Positions 6,766 to 14,798 of a stretch of DNA of 62,068 nucleotides are shown here, one piece after another; within the stretch, counting starts at the first letter, position 1, and every line of letters begins with the position of its first letter. The stretch lies in NCBI RefSeq assembly GCF_016862315.1, contig NZ_BOMS01000152.1, positions 1-62,068 on the forward strand, read 5' to 3'. The notes beneath the pieces are model-generated. The model was not told the DNA's origin, did no database searches, and worked only from the letters and a program-made list of their open reading frames with translations. The translations under genes were made by a program, and so were the position numbers. This DNA comes from Actinoplanes palleronii (GTDB lineage: Bacteria > Actinomycetota > Actinomycetes > Mycobacteriales > Micromonosporaceae).

Positions 6766-9700
6766 GGGCTCCGCCCCGTGGAACGCCTCGCACGGCCGCG
6801 GGCAGGCGTTCAACATCGGCGACGGTACGCAGGTCCAGATCAACAACTTCATCGGCGGCCCCGCCGGGGTGTCCCGGATCGCCGCGGTGACGTCCGTCGG
6901 TGACGTCGGTGGCGCGCTGTTGGCGTCCGCGGCGGACGCATGCCTCCGGATCGACTGGCAGTTGCTGCGCGTTCCACTGACCGGCGGTCACGATCGCACG
7001 GCGCACCGAGCCGAGGTCCTGATCGTCGTCGCCGGTGACGGTGCGGTCACCGGTGACGACCTCGCCCGGCTGACGCAGCTCACTGCCTCTGGCGTACCGC
7101 GAACGCTGGCCTTCGAAGTCGACGGCGCGACCTGCCTGAGGGGCCTGCCCTTGCCGACCCGCGTCCGGGCGGTGACCGATGGCACCGACCTGCGCCAGGA
7201 GATCATCAAGGAGTTGCAGCGGATACCGGCCATGGCCGGCCGCCCGGCGCCGCCGGAAAACCGGTCGGTGGTTTCCGGCCCGCCGGCGTTCCGCGCCTTC
7301 CCGCCGTACGTGGGCAGCGCAGATTTCGTCGGGCGCCAGGACGACCTGTGGAAGCTCAGCGCGTGGGCGATGTCGGCCGACCCGGTCATGGTCGTGAAAG
7401 CCATCGGCGGGGTCGGCAAGAGTGCCCTGGCCTGGCACTGGTCGACGACCGAGGCGCCCGTGGCGATCCCCGAGCTGGCCGGCCGGTTCTGGTGGAGCTT
7501 CTACGACGGGTCGGCGTCGATCCTGCAGTTCCTCAAGGAGTTGTACGCGTACGTAACCGGCGAACCCCGCGCCGAGGCCGACCGGATGGCGCCGGCCGAC
7601 CTGGCCGGGCGGGTGGTCGAGGCGTTGCGCGAGCAGCCGTACCTGATCGTCCTGGACGGGGTCGAACGGCTGATGAGCGCCTATCACCGGCACGAGCCGG
7701 CCCTGGTGCGCGACGAGGACGCGGACGCGTCGCCGCGGACCCTGGTGGAGCCGCTGGCCGAAAGCTTCCTGCGCAGCCTGCTGTCGTTGCGACAGATCCC
7801 GTCCGCACCGACCCGCCGGGTCTTCAACGTGCCAGCGAGTGCCGGTCCCGAGGTGGCCGGCCTCCGCCGGGGCCGGACCGGTGCCGTGATCTCCGTGCTC
7901 GGCCAACGTCCGGAAACCTCGCTGGAGACGCTTGTCGGCTCCAGGATCCTGATCACCACCCGGCTGATGCCGACGACTCTCTCCCGGTCCGGACATCTGC
8001 AGGGTGGCGCGCGTGAGCTCGCGCTGGATGGGCTCAGCCGGCCGGACACCCGGGCCCTGGCCGGGCAGCTGCAGATCTCCGGTAACCCCCGGGAGCTGGG
8101 GGATTTCTTCGACCGGCTCGGCAACCATCCGCTGTTGATCGGCATAGTCGCTGCGCTGGTCCGCGACTATCGCCCGGCGCCCGGCGACTTCGACCGGTGG
8201 CTGGCCGACCCGAACGCCGGTGGTGCCCTCTCGGCCTCCGCGGTTGACCTGGCCCAGCGGCGGACCCACATCCTCGATGTGGCCATGCGTGACCTCGACA
8301 CCGACAGCCAGCGGCTGCTCGGCTGGCTGTCGGTGATGGGTGGCGGCGTCGACTGGGAAACGATCGACACGGTCAACCCGTTCGGCACCGGCCCGGAGAG
8401 CGCCGATGTGCGCCGCCGCTTGGACGCTGCCCTGCACACTCTCGAAGATCGTGGCCTGCTGTGGTGGGACCGGCTGTCCAATCGGTACGACATGCATCCG
8501 ATCGTCCGCGGCTTCGTCCAGGACAAGCTCGACCGCTCGGAGCGTTTCCTGGTCCACGAGCAGATCCGTGACCATTTCGAGGCGCTTCCGCCGGACAGTC
8601 CGGGCACGGCGACCTCGGTCGAGGATCTCCGCAACACCATCATGATCTATCGAGCACTGCTCGGCACCGAACGCCCGGCCGAGGCCGCCGACGTGTGGAA
8701 CCGGCAGCTGCGCAACGCACTTGTCCACGACATCGGCGCAGTCAGCACCACCATCGAGCTGCTCGGGCCGCTCGCTCACAGCGGACCGGTCGGTGTGCGC
8801 GCCGACCTGGCGATCGCCCTGAATCTGGCGGCCCGGTACGACGAGGCGATCGCCCAGGAGCGCGACCTGCTGGCCGACCTGCTCGCGGAGGGCCGCACTG
8901 ACGCCGTCGTCGTCAGCCTCGACCGCCTCAGCACGCATTTCGAGGACGACGGCAATCTGGTCGCCGCCGTCCGGTACACCGAACTCAGGGAGGAACTTCT
9001 CGCGGTCCACGGCCGGGGAGTGGATCCCGTGGTCTGCCTCGTCCGCGCCCGGCGGGCGATCATCGCGGGGCGCGTCATCCAGGGCGGCGCGTTGCTGGAT
9101 ACGGCTGCCGCCATGGCCCCGCCTACCAACGCGCCGTGGTTCGCGGGGTCGTTGCGCTACTGGCAGCTCTACCTCGCTGCCCTCGACGGCGCTGGCGACG
9201 ACCTGGTCGAACAGCTCACCGAGGCCTGGGAACGGACCCGCACGTGGCGCCACCGGAGAGACTTGGGACGGTTGTTGTGCGACGTCCTCGAGGCCCGTGG
9301 TGATTACGTGGGTGCGCTGGAGCTCGCTCTGAAGGTCGACGAGGTGGAACGTGATGCCGGTGCGGAGACCGTGCCCGCGCGGATCGCCTGCCTGCTCGCC
9401 CGCACCGGACGACTGGCCGAGGCCGCCGAGGCGCTTGACGAGGCGATGAGCCGGTACGACCGGCTACCGCCCGCGGCCCGCCCATTGCTCGCGCTGGCCG
9501 TGGCGCACCACGAACTGGGCCGCGCGGAGGAGGCCGCCGACCTGGCCACGCAGGCCTACCTCCAGGTCTGGCGGGGCGGCCAGCCGTACCTCCACCACTG
9601 GGAGATGCTCAAGGCGGAGCAACTGCTCAAAGAGCTCGACGTCGCACCACCGGCAGCACCGCCGACCGATCCGGACCCGACGGACTCGCTCGCCGAGGCC

Positions 9701-9769
9701 GTCGCGACCTACATCGTGGAGGAACGCGACCTGGTCCGCTATCCGCTCCGGCGGCGCCAATCCGTCTGA
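6755..9769 (+). CDS. NLR-like STAND NTPase (NB-ARC + TPR) with N-terminal amyloid-like motif
   Basis: A 1004-residue protein starting at the ATG inside the hydrolase gene. Residues 17-32 contain FNIGDGTQVQINNF, mirroring the hydrolase C-terminus. Next comes a domain of about 120 residues (AEVLIVVAGDGAVTGDDLAR, then TLAFEVDG) that I cannot name; a diverged TIR-like fold is possible. The NTPase core has FVGRQDDL, Walker A GGVGKSAL (about 218-225), Walker B YLIVLDGVERL (about 297-307), sensor ILITTR, GNHPLL, and an MHD-like YDMHP near 579. About 400 C-terminal residues are helical repeats of TPR type, the probable sensor. In related systems ligand binding oligomerises the NTPase and the motif templates amyloid assembly of the effector. 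That role is inference here. Confidence 0.85.
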   Translation: MTPEGSAPWNASHGRGQAFNIGDGTQVQINNFIGGPAGVSRIAAVTSVGDVGGALLASAADACLRIDWQLLRVPLTGGHDRTAHRAEVLIVVAGDGAVTGDDLARLTQLTASGVPRTLAFEVDGATCLRGLPLPTRVRAVTDGTDLRQEIIKELQRIPAMAGRPAPPENRSVVSGPPAFRAFPPYVGSADFVGRQDDLWKLSAWAMSADPVMVVKAIGGVGKSALAWHWSTTEAPVAIPELAGRFWWSFYDGSASILQFLKELYAYVTGEPRAEADRMAPADLAGRVVEALREQPYLIVLDGVERLMSAYHRHEPALVRDEDADASPRTLVEPLAESFLRSLLSLRQIPSAPTRRVFNVPASAGPEVAGLRRGRTGAVISVLGQRPETSLETLVGSRILITTRLMPTTLSRSGHLQGGARELALDGLSRPDTRALAGQLQISGNPRELGDFFDRLGNHPLLIGIVAALVRDYRPAPGDFDRWLADPNAGGALSASAVDLAQRRTHILDVAMRDLDTDSQRLLGWLSVMGGGVDWETIDTVNPFGTGPESADVRRRLDAALHTLEDRGLLWWDRLSNRYDMHPIVRGFVQDKLDRSERFLVHEQIRDHFEALPPDSPGTATSVEDLRNTIMIYRALLGTERPAEAADVWNRQLRNALVHDIGAVSTTIELLGPLAHSGPVGVRADLAIALNLAARYDEAIAQERDLLADLLAEGRTDAVVVSLDRLSTHFEDDGNLVAAVRYTELREELLAVHGRGVDPVVCLVRARRAIIAGRVIQGGALLDTAAAMAPPTNAPWFAGSLRYWQLYLAALDGAGDDLVEQLTEAWERTRTWRHRRDLGRLLCDVLEARGDYVGALELALKVDEVERDAGAETVPARIACLLARTGRLAEAAEALDEAMSRYDRLPPAARPLLALAVAHHELGRAEEAADLATQAYLQVWRGGQPYLHHWEMLKAEQLLKELDVAPPAAPPTDPDPTDSLAEAVATYIVEERDLVRYPLRRRQSV

Positions 9770-9847
9770 CCGCTACAGGCTGACCTACCGCGACCGTGAT
9801 GCTGATCCAGGGACGTGGCGCGGCGCCGAGTCCCCTGTGAGCCGTGA

Positions 9848-10765
9848 TCAGTTGGCCTCGTCGCGGATGCGGGCGCGGTAGCGCAGGGGTGACTCACCGA
9901 CCTCGCGTTTGAAGGCGGTGCTGAACGCACTCTCCGACGTGTAACCCAGGTCTGCCGCGATCGCGCCCACCCGCACGTCGCCGTCGCGCAGCGCGCGCTG
10001 GGCCAGCAGCATGCGCCAGCCGTTCAGGTAGGTCAGCGGCGGCACGCCGGCCACCGCCCGGAAGCGTTCCGCGAAGGACGTGCGGGACATCGCTGCGGCG
10101 TGCGCCAGCTCCTCCAGCTTCCAGACCCGGCCCGGTTCGGCGTGCATGCGGCTGACCGCGGGGCGCAGGCGCGCGTCGGTCAGCACCCGCAACCGTCCCG
10201 GCGGCAGGTCCGCCTGCCCCACATATGCCCGGAGCACTTCGAGGACCAGCAGCTGCGTGTACTGCCGGACGGCGAAGCCCGATCCCATCCGCGCGGCGCT
10301 CACCTCATCGACGAGCTGGCCGACGATGACGCGCAGCCGGGTGGCCTCCGGGGCGTTCGCGCGGACGTGGCCGACCGGCGGAAGCGCCTGCAGCAGCAAG
10401 TCCTCACCGGCCCGGTTGAGCAGCACCCGGCCACCCACGACGAGATCGCCATCCGCGCCGGCGGTCAGCACCCCGGTGGCCAGGTCGGTGATCTCCGGCT
10501 CGATCTCCCGCACCGGGCCGTCACCGGAACCGCCCTCGAGCTCGAGCCAGGACCGGTTGTTCAGGATGGCGACGTCACCCTCCTCGAGGTGCACCGGCGC
10601 GTTGAGGCCGTCGGCCGACAGCCGCGCGCTCCCGCGCACCATCACCGTGAGCTTCAGCGGGGTCCGGCTGAACGAGCGGGCCACCCACCGCCCGCGCGCC
10701 GCGAACGCACCGGTCACCTGCCCCCGCGCCTCAACGACCTCGAACACCTCAGAGAATTCGTCCAC
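9848..10765 (-). CDS. AraC family transcriptional regulator
   Basis: A 305-residue regulator. The N-terminal half is a cupin-like ligand domain (FSRTPLKLTVMVRGSARLSA, then HLEEGDVAILNN). The C-terminal 100 residues hold two HTH units: WKLEELAHAAAMSRTSFAER and VGAIAADLGYTSESAFSTAF, followed by the family's FKREVGESPLRYR signature. It is divergent from an SDR gene with 73 bp between the starts, so it very likely controls that reductase. The gap is AT-rich (AAAGAAAAAACGAATTTC), suggesting the promoters lie there. Confidence 0.92.
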   Translation of the reverse strand: MDEFSEVFEVVEARGQVTGAFAARGRWVARSFSRTPLKLTVMVRGSARLSADGLNAPVHLEEGDVAILNNRSWLELEGGSGDGPVREIEPEITDLATGVLTAGADGDLVVGGRVLLNRAGEDLLLQALPPVGHVRANAPEATRLRVIVGQLVDEVSAARMGSGFAVRQYTQLLVLEVLRAYVGQADLPPGRLRVLTDARLRPAVSRMHAEPGRVWKLEELAHAAAMSRTSFAERFRAVAGVPPLTYLNGWRMLLAQRALRDGDVRVGAIAADLGYTSESAFSTAFKREVGESPLRYRARIRDEAN

Positions 10766-10838
10766 ACCCGGACTATCGCAAAGAAAAAACGAATTTCAAA
10801 CCATTCATCGTACGATAAAAAGCTCCTAGCCTTGCCTC

Positions 10839-11843
10839 ATGACCACCGGACAACAGCACCGCATCGACACTCCGTTCACCGCCGCATCGACGGCCGACGA
10901 GGTTCTGACCGGCCTCGACCTGACCGGCCGGCACGTCGTCATCACCGGCGGCACCGGCGGCCTCGGCCTGGAGGTCACCCGCGCGCTGAGCAAGGCCGGC
11001 GCCTCGATCACCGTCGCCGCCCGCACCACCGGACGCGCCGCCGCCACCCTCGCCGGCATCAACCGCGTCGAGGTCAGCGAACTTGACCTGCTCGACCCGG
11101 ACTCGATCGACGCCTTCGCGAACCGCTACCTCGCCACCGGCCGCCCGCTGCACATGCTCATCAACAGCGCCGGCAACACCTACGGCAAGCACACCCTGGA
11201 CGCCCGCGGCTACGAGGCGGGTTTCGCCGCGTTCCACCTCGGCCACTTCCAGCTCACCCTGGCTCTGCACCCGGCGTTGCAGGCCGCGCACGGCGCCCGG
11301 ATCGTCAACGTCTCCTCCGGCGCGCACCGCACCAGCGACATCCGCTGGGACGACCTGCACTTCGCGCAGGGCTACAACGGCAACCTCGCCTACGGGCAGA
11401 CCAAGACCGCCGGCGTCCTGTTCGCCGTCGAACTCGACCGGCGCTGGGCAGGCGAGGACATCCGCGCCTTCGCCGTGCACCCCGGCATCTCCATCGCCTC
11501 GAGCCTGGCCCACATGGAGCAGGGCACCTTCACCATGCGGCAGTTGCAGGCGATGGGGCTGGTCGACGAGAACGAGCAGCCGATCATCGACCCTGAGCAC
11601 GAGAAGAAGACCCCGCAGCAGGCCGCCGCGACGATCGTGTTCGGCGCGACCAGCCCGCTGCTCGACGGCATCGGCGGCGTCTACCTGAAGAACAGCAATG
11701 TCGCGCCCCTGGACCCGACCCCGTGGGGTCCCACCCCGGTGGGCGAGAAGCCGGTCGTGCTGTCCGACGCCGCACCGCACGCGCTCGACCCCGCGTCGGC
11801 GCAGCGGCTCTGGGCACTCAGCGAAAAACTGCTCACCAGATAG
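10839..11843 (+). CDS. Short-chain dehydrogenase/reductase, retinol-dehydrogenase-like
   Basis: A 334-residue SDR. The cofactor motif TGGTGGLG is at about residues 36-43, the INSAG motif stands where NNAG is usual, the catalytic Ser is in VNVSSGAH, and the catalytic Tyr/Lys are in YGQTKTA. The C-terminal extension and the KNSNVAPL segment resemble the RDH/WW-oxidoreductase-like group that reduces aldehydes or ketones with NADP(H). It is divergent from an AraC regulator. CCTAGCC 10-16 nt upstream may be a -10 element, as there is no clear Shine-Dalgarno. The substrate is unknown. Confidence 0.92.
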   Translation: MTTGQQHRIDTPFTAASTADEVLTGLDLTGRHVVITGGTGGLGLEVTRALSKAGASITVAARTTGRAAATLAGINRVEVSELDLLDPDSIDAFANRYLATGRPLHMLINSAGNTYGKHTLDARGYEAGFAAFHLGHFQLTLALHPALQAAHGARIVNVSSGAHRTSDIRWDDLHFAQGYNGNLAYGQTKTAGVLFAVELDRRWAGEDIRAFAVHPGISIASSLAHMEQGTFTMRQLQAMGLVDENEQPIIDPEHEKKTPQQAAATIVFGATSPLLDGIGGVYLKNSNVAPLDPTPWGPTPVGEKPVVLSDAAPHALDPASAQRLWALSEKLLTR

Positions 11844-11862
11844 CTCCGCTATCGTGGTCGCC

Positions 11863-12306
11863 GTGACCAGCACAACCGCGGCAACGATCGGGCGTACCGC
11901 CCGGACGGTGCTGGTGCTGTGCACCGTGTTCGGGTTGGCGACCATGCACACGCTGGGCCACGCCGGCGTACGCGCCGAGCACCCCGGCACCGCGGCGATG
12001 ACCACCGTCTCAGCGGCCACGGCCCTGACCGGAGCGTCGTTCGTCGCTGCCCCCGCCGCCGAGACCTGCCCGGACGATCACTGCACCGGCCACCACGACC
12101 ACGATCAGATGAGCGTGTGGAGCGTGTGCCTGGCCATCCTGGGCGGGCTCACCGTCATCGTGTTGCTGGCGCTGGCATTGCTGGCCGGTGCCCGCCCGGA
12201 TCTGCGTCCGCGCGGCGCCGGGGCATCACGGCGACCGGCCACCCGCGCACCCCCGATCGCCGGTGCCGGACTCACCCTCGCTTCGACAGCGGTGCTGCGC
12301 ATATAG
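11863..12306 (+). CDS. DUF6153-like small membrane protein
   Basis: About 147 residues from the GTG at 11863; a GTG nine bases earlier is equally possible. The first helix is TVLVLCTVFGLATMHTLGHA. A middle external segment carries CPDDHCTGHHDHDQ, rich in Cys and His. The second helix is VWSVCLAILGGLTVIVLLAL. These features match DUF6153 proteins, which in actinomycetes commonly precede a DUF305 lipoprotein, as here. Metal handling at the membrane, with copper the first candidate, is suggested by the His/Cys cluster and by the partner, but is unproven. Confidence 0.7.
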   Translation: MTSTTAATIGRTARTVLVLCTVFGLATMHTLGHAGVRAEHPGTAAMTTVSAATALTGASFVAAPAAETCPDDHCTGHHDHDQMSVWSVCLAILGGLTVIVLLALALLAGARPDLRPRGAGASRRPATRAPPIAGAGLTLASTAVLRI

Positions 12307-12316
12307 GAGCTCGCGT

Positions 12317-12349
12317 CCCTGGGTCACGGCCATCCGCCGTGTCCCAGGG
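12317..12349 (+). terminator. Hairpin between DUF6153 and DUF305 genes (attenuator or terminator)
   Basis: CCCTGGG (12317-12323) pairs with CCCAGGG (12343-12349), and inside it CACGG (12325-12329) pairs with CCGTG (12337-12341), with single mismatched T residues between the two stems. No U-tract follows. It may reduce read-through or protect the DUF305 transcript. Confidence 0.5.
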
Positions 12350-12392
12350 GAGCTTCCGCACACCCGTAACCTGTCGAAAGGTCAGTTCCGCG

Positions 12393-13067
12393 ATGTTGCG
12401 TACCTCCATGCTGTCTTCTCCCACCTGGCGCCGTGGCCTGCTGGCCGGCGCCGCCGTGACCGCCACGCTGGTGCTCTCCGCGTGCGGCGGTGACGACACC
12501 GCCGCGGACTCCGGCATGAACCACGGCGGCACGACGCCGGCCACGGCCGCGTCCGCGTCGGCGGCGACGTTCACCGACGCCGACGTCACGTTCGCCGCCA
12601 TGATGATCCCGCACCACCAGCAGGCCGTGCAGATGGCAGCCCTGGCCGACGGCCGCGCCGGCAGCAGCGAGGTCAAGGACCTCGCCGCCACCATCAAGGC
12701 CGCACAGCAGCCCGAGATCGACACCATGAGCCAGTGGCTGACTGCCTGGGGTCATCACCCGATGCCGGCGATGAGCGGCCCCGCGATGCCCGGCATGGAC
12801 GCCTCGGCGATGCCCGGCATGGACCACGACGCGATGCCCGGCGCCATGTCGCCGACCGACATGGACAAGCTGACCACGGCCAAGGGTGCCGCGTTCGACA
12901 AGCAGTTCCTCACCTTGATGATCAGTCACCACGAAGGCGCCATCACCATGGCTCAGCAGGAAGTCGCTCAGGGCACCAGCCCGGAGGCGAAGACCCTCGC
13001 ACAAAAGATCATCACGAATCAGCAGGCGGAGATCACCGAGATGAACGGCCTGCTCGGCGAGCTCTGA
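12393..13067 (+). CDS. DUF305 family lipoprotein, Met/His-rich
   Basis: A 224-residue lipoprotein. The signal peptide is MLRTSMLSSPTWRRGLLAGA and onward, with lipobox LSAC. Two DUF305 helical-hairpin halves follow: MMIPHHQQAVQMAALA near residues 70-85 and MISHHEGAITMAQQEV near 174-189, each with the HH pair that defines the family. Between them is a run of MPAMSGPAMPGMDASAM type with repeated MPGMD units, reminiscent of copper-binding Met-rich loops. DUF305 is ferritin-like in fold and often linked to copper or redox stress. The start at ATG 12393 gives the correct signal peptide and has AAAGG upstream. Confidence 0.9.
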   Translation: MLRTSMLSSPTWRRGLLAGAAVTATLVLSACGGDDTAADSGMNHGGTTPATAASASAATFTDADVTFAAMMIPHHQQAVQMAALADGRAGSSEVKDLAATIKAAQQPEIDTMSQWLTAWGHHPMPAMSGPAMPGMDASAMPGMDHDAMPGAMSPTDMDKLTTAKGAAFDKQFLTLMISHHEGAITMAQQEVAQGTSPEAKTLAQKIITNQQAEITEMNGLLGEL

Positions 13068-13133
13068 TGCCGTCGGCCGCACCGGGGCATCGATCCCGGC
13101 CGCCGGCACCACGCCGGTAGCCGCCGGGAAGGC

Positions 13134-13168
13134 GGCGCCGGTGCTGCACTGTGCGCAGCACCGGCGCC
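13134..13168 (+). terminator. Strong hairpin after DUF305 gene
   Basis: GGCGCCGGTGCTGC (13134-13147) pairs over 14 bp with GCAGCACCGGCGCC (13155-13168), with loop ACTGTGC. No T-run follows, as is common for actinobacterial terminators. Confidence 0.75.
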
Positions 13169-13247
13169 CTCGGTGCCCATCGGCTCGGGCACCCGGCAAG
13201 ATCGATGCCCGTGCCGGGTGTATCCCACGATGTCGTAGCCTGACCCG

Positions 13248-13667
13248 ATGACGCACCCCCAGCCGACGAGTCGCGCAGCGTGGCCGCTGCGCTGGCTGCT
13301 GGTGGTGCTGACCCTGACCGGCCTCGGGCTGTTGCAGGGCGCGCACTGCGGCGCGACCCACCCGCCGCACCTCGGCGCGAGCACCGACGACCGGCTGGGC
13401 ACCACAGCACACGCCGGATTCGCTGCCGGTAACGACGTCACGCACGGTGACCACCCGGGCGGTGCCGAACGGCCGGCCTCCGGCGCGACCACCGAGGACT
13501 GCGACGCCGAGGCGCGAACGACCACCTTCACCATCGTCAGCGCGGCTGCGGTGCATCCACCGGTCACGATCACCCGCATCGGCGCGACCAGGCCGCGCCC
13601 GGCACCACCACGCCCGCGCCCGGTCAGCGCGGCCACACTCAGCCAGCTCGGCATCAGCCGCATTTAG
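13248..13667 (+). CDS. Secreted or membrane-anchored hypothetical protein
   Basis: A 139-residue protein with an N-terminal hydrophobic segment (WLLVVLTLTGLGLLQGAHCG) that can act as a signal anchor. A His/Gly-rich stretch follows (THAGFAAGNDVTHGDHPGG), then one more Cys and a Pro/Arg-rich tail. The LLQGAHCG segment and His content resemble the DUF6153 gene two places upstream, so the two may share a role. TAGCCT 11-6 nt before the ATG may be a -10 element, giving a nearly leaderless transcript. The family is otherwise unrecognised. Confidence 0.6.
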   Translation: MTHPQPTSRAAWPLRWLLVVLTLTGLGLLQGAHCGATHPPHLGASTDDRLGTTAHAGFAAGNDVTHGDHPGGAERPASGATTEDCDAEARTTTFTIVSAAAVHPPVTITRIGATRPRPAPPRPRPVSAATLSQLGISRI

Positions 13668-13680
13668 GACACCGGCCGCG

Positions 13681-13701
13681 CTGCCCCGCCACCAGGGGCA
13701 G
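13681..13701 (+). terminator. Short hairpin after the 13.2-kb gene
   Basis: CTGCCCC (13681-13687) and GGGGCAG (13695-13701) form a perfect 7-bp stem with loop GCCACCA, 14 nt after the stop codon. No U-tract follows. Confidence 0.5.
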
Positions 13702-13949
13702 CTCATCGCCATCACGGCTCAGCCCTCCGCACGGAGGCCCGCGCCGTTGTGCCGCGCACCTGCGGTGCTGTCCTGAACATTTCGCGTTGAAAGCCGACTT
13801 TTCATGACTTCGTCTGGCATCGTGCCGTCCAACACTTTCTTTCGCGCCGCCACCCGCGGCGAGCGACCGGGCCGCTGGGCACACCAGCCGCATGGCCCTG
13901 CCGGCCCGAGTCCGGAAGGCTCCGGCCGTGACGCAGCGGTGGTGCAGCG

Positions 13950-14666
13950 ATGAAGGAGCAGATCCTTCCGCCGCTGCGCACCAGCCACGCGTGGCAAGGC
14001 CTCCAGGGCCGGTGGTGCTACGACACGTGGGGCCGCAACGGCCGGCCGGTGGTGCTGCTGCCCGCCGTCCTGTTCGGCCGGGAACTCTGGTGGCCCCTGG
14101 CTGCCGAGCTGCGCCCACACGCCACGGTGATCGCCGTCGACCTGCCCGGCCACCGCGACAGCGGTGACCGGCGCGGGCGGTACACGCCCGACGACCTGAT
14201 CGACGATCTCGCCGGCCTGATCTACAGCCTGGGTGTCCGGCGGGCTCCGGTCGTCGTCGGGCACGCCTCGTCGGCGGCGCTGGCGACCCTGTTCGCTACC
14301 CGGTACGCCACCCACGCGGTCGTCACCGTCGACGCCACCGTCCCCGCGGACCCGGCGACATCGGCAGCCATCGACGGTGCGGCGTACCTGGCCGCCCTGC
14401 CCCTGGACGACATCCCCGCGGCGTTCCGGTCGCTGGCCCAGCCCAGCGACGAATCCGGCCTGCTCCGCGCCTACCAGCCATGCCTCGACCTCACCGTGAC
14501 ACCGGCACCCGGCACGGCGGCGCTCGCCGTGCACAGCAGTCCGCCCGTCAGCTGCCCCGGCGCCGCGAGGCACTGCTGGCAGCAGCACATCTACCACCGG
14601 CCCGGCCGGTTCGCACACCTGACCGACGTGCGTCGCCTGGCCTCGGACATCACCACCCTGGTGTGA
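13950..14666 (+). CDS. Alpha/beta hydrolase
   Basis: A 238-residue alpha/beta hydrolase-fold protein. It shows the early strands VVLLPAVLFG (in place of the usual HG), VIAVDLPGHRDSG, and a nucleophile elbow VVVGHASSAA with Ser in GHASS. The terminal FAHLTDVRRL provides a plausible catalytic His. The region expected to hold the acid residue is short, so the protein is smaller than typical 260-290 residue relatives and a cap segment may be missing. There is no good Shine-Dalgarno. It converges with the ABC operon; the 130-bp gap between them shows no clear element. Confidence 0.75.
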   Translation: MKEQILPPLRTSHAWQGLQGRWCYDTWGRNGRPVVLLPAVLFGRELWWPLAAELRPHATVIAVDLPGHRDSGDRRGRYTPDDLIDDLAGLIYSLGVRRAPVVVGHASSAALATLFATRYATHAVVTVDATVPADPATSAAIDGAAYLAALPLDDIPAAFRSLAQPSDESGLLRAYQPCLDLTVTPAPGTAALAVHSSPPVSCPGAARHCWQQHIYHRPGRFAHLTDVRRLASDITTLV

Positions 14667-14798
14667 GGTGGCCGGCTCGGACCTGCCGGCGGACCGGAGC
14701 CGGGCCGCCGGTGACGGTGAGGTCGCGGCCGAACAGGTTCCCGCCGGCGCCGCCAGCGTGAGCGCCGCTCGTGGCGGTCCGGCCCGGCAGGTCGTCGG

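Noticed and set aside
6635..9253. A long minus-strand open frame opposite the NTPase gene
   Set aside because: It lacks protein-like motifs. The plus strand carries Walker motifs and coupled translation.
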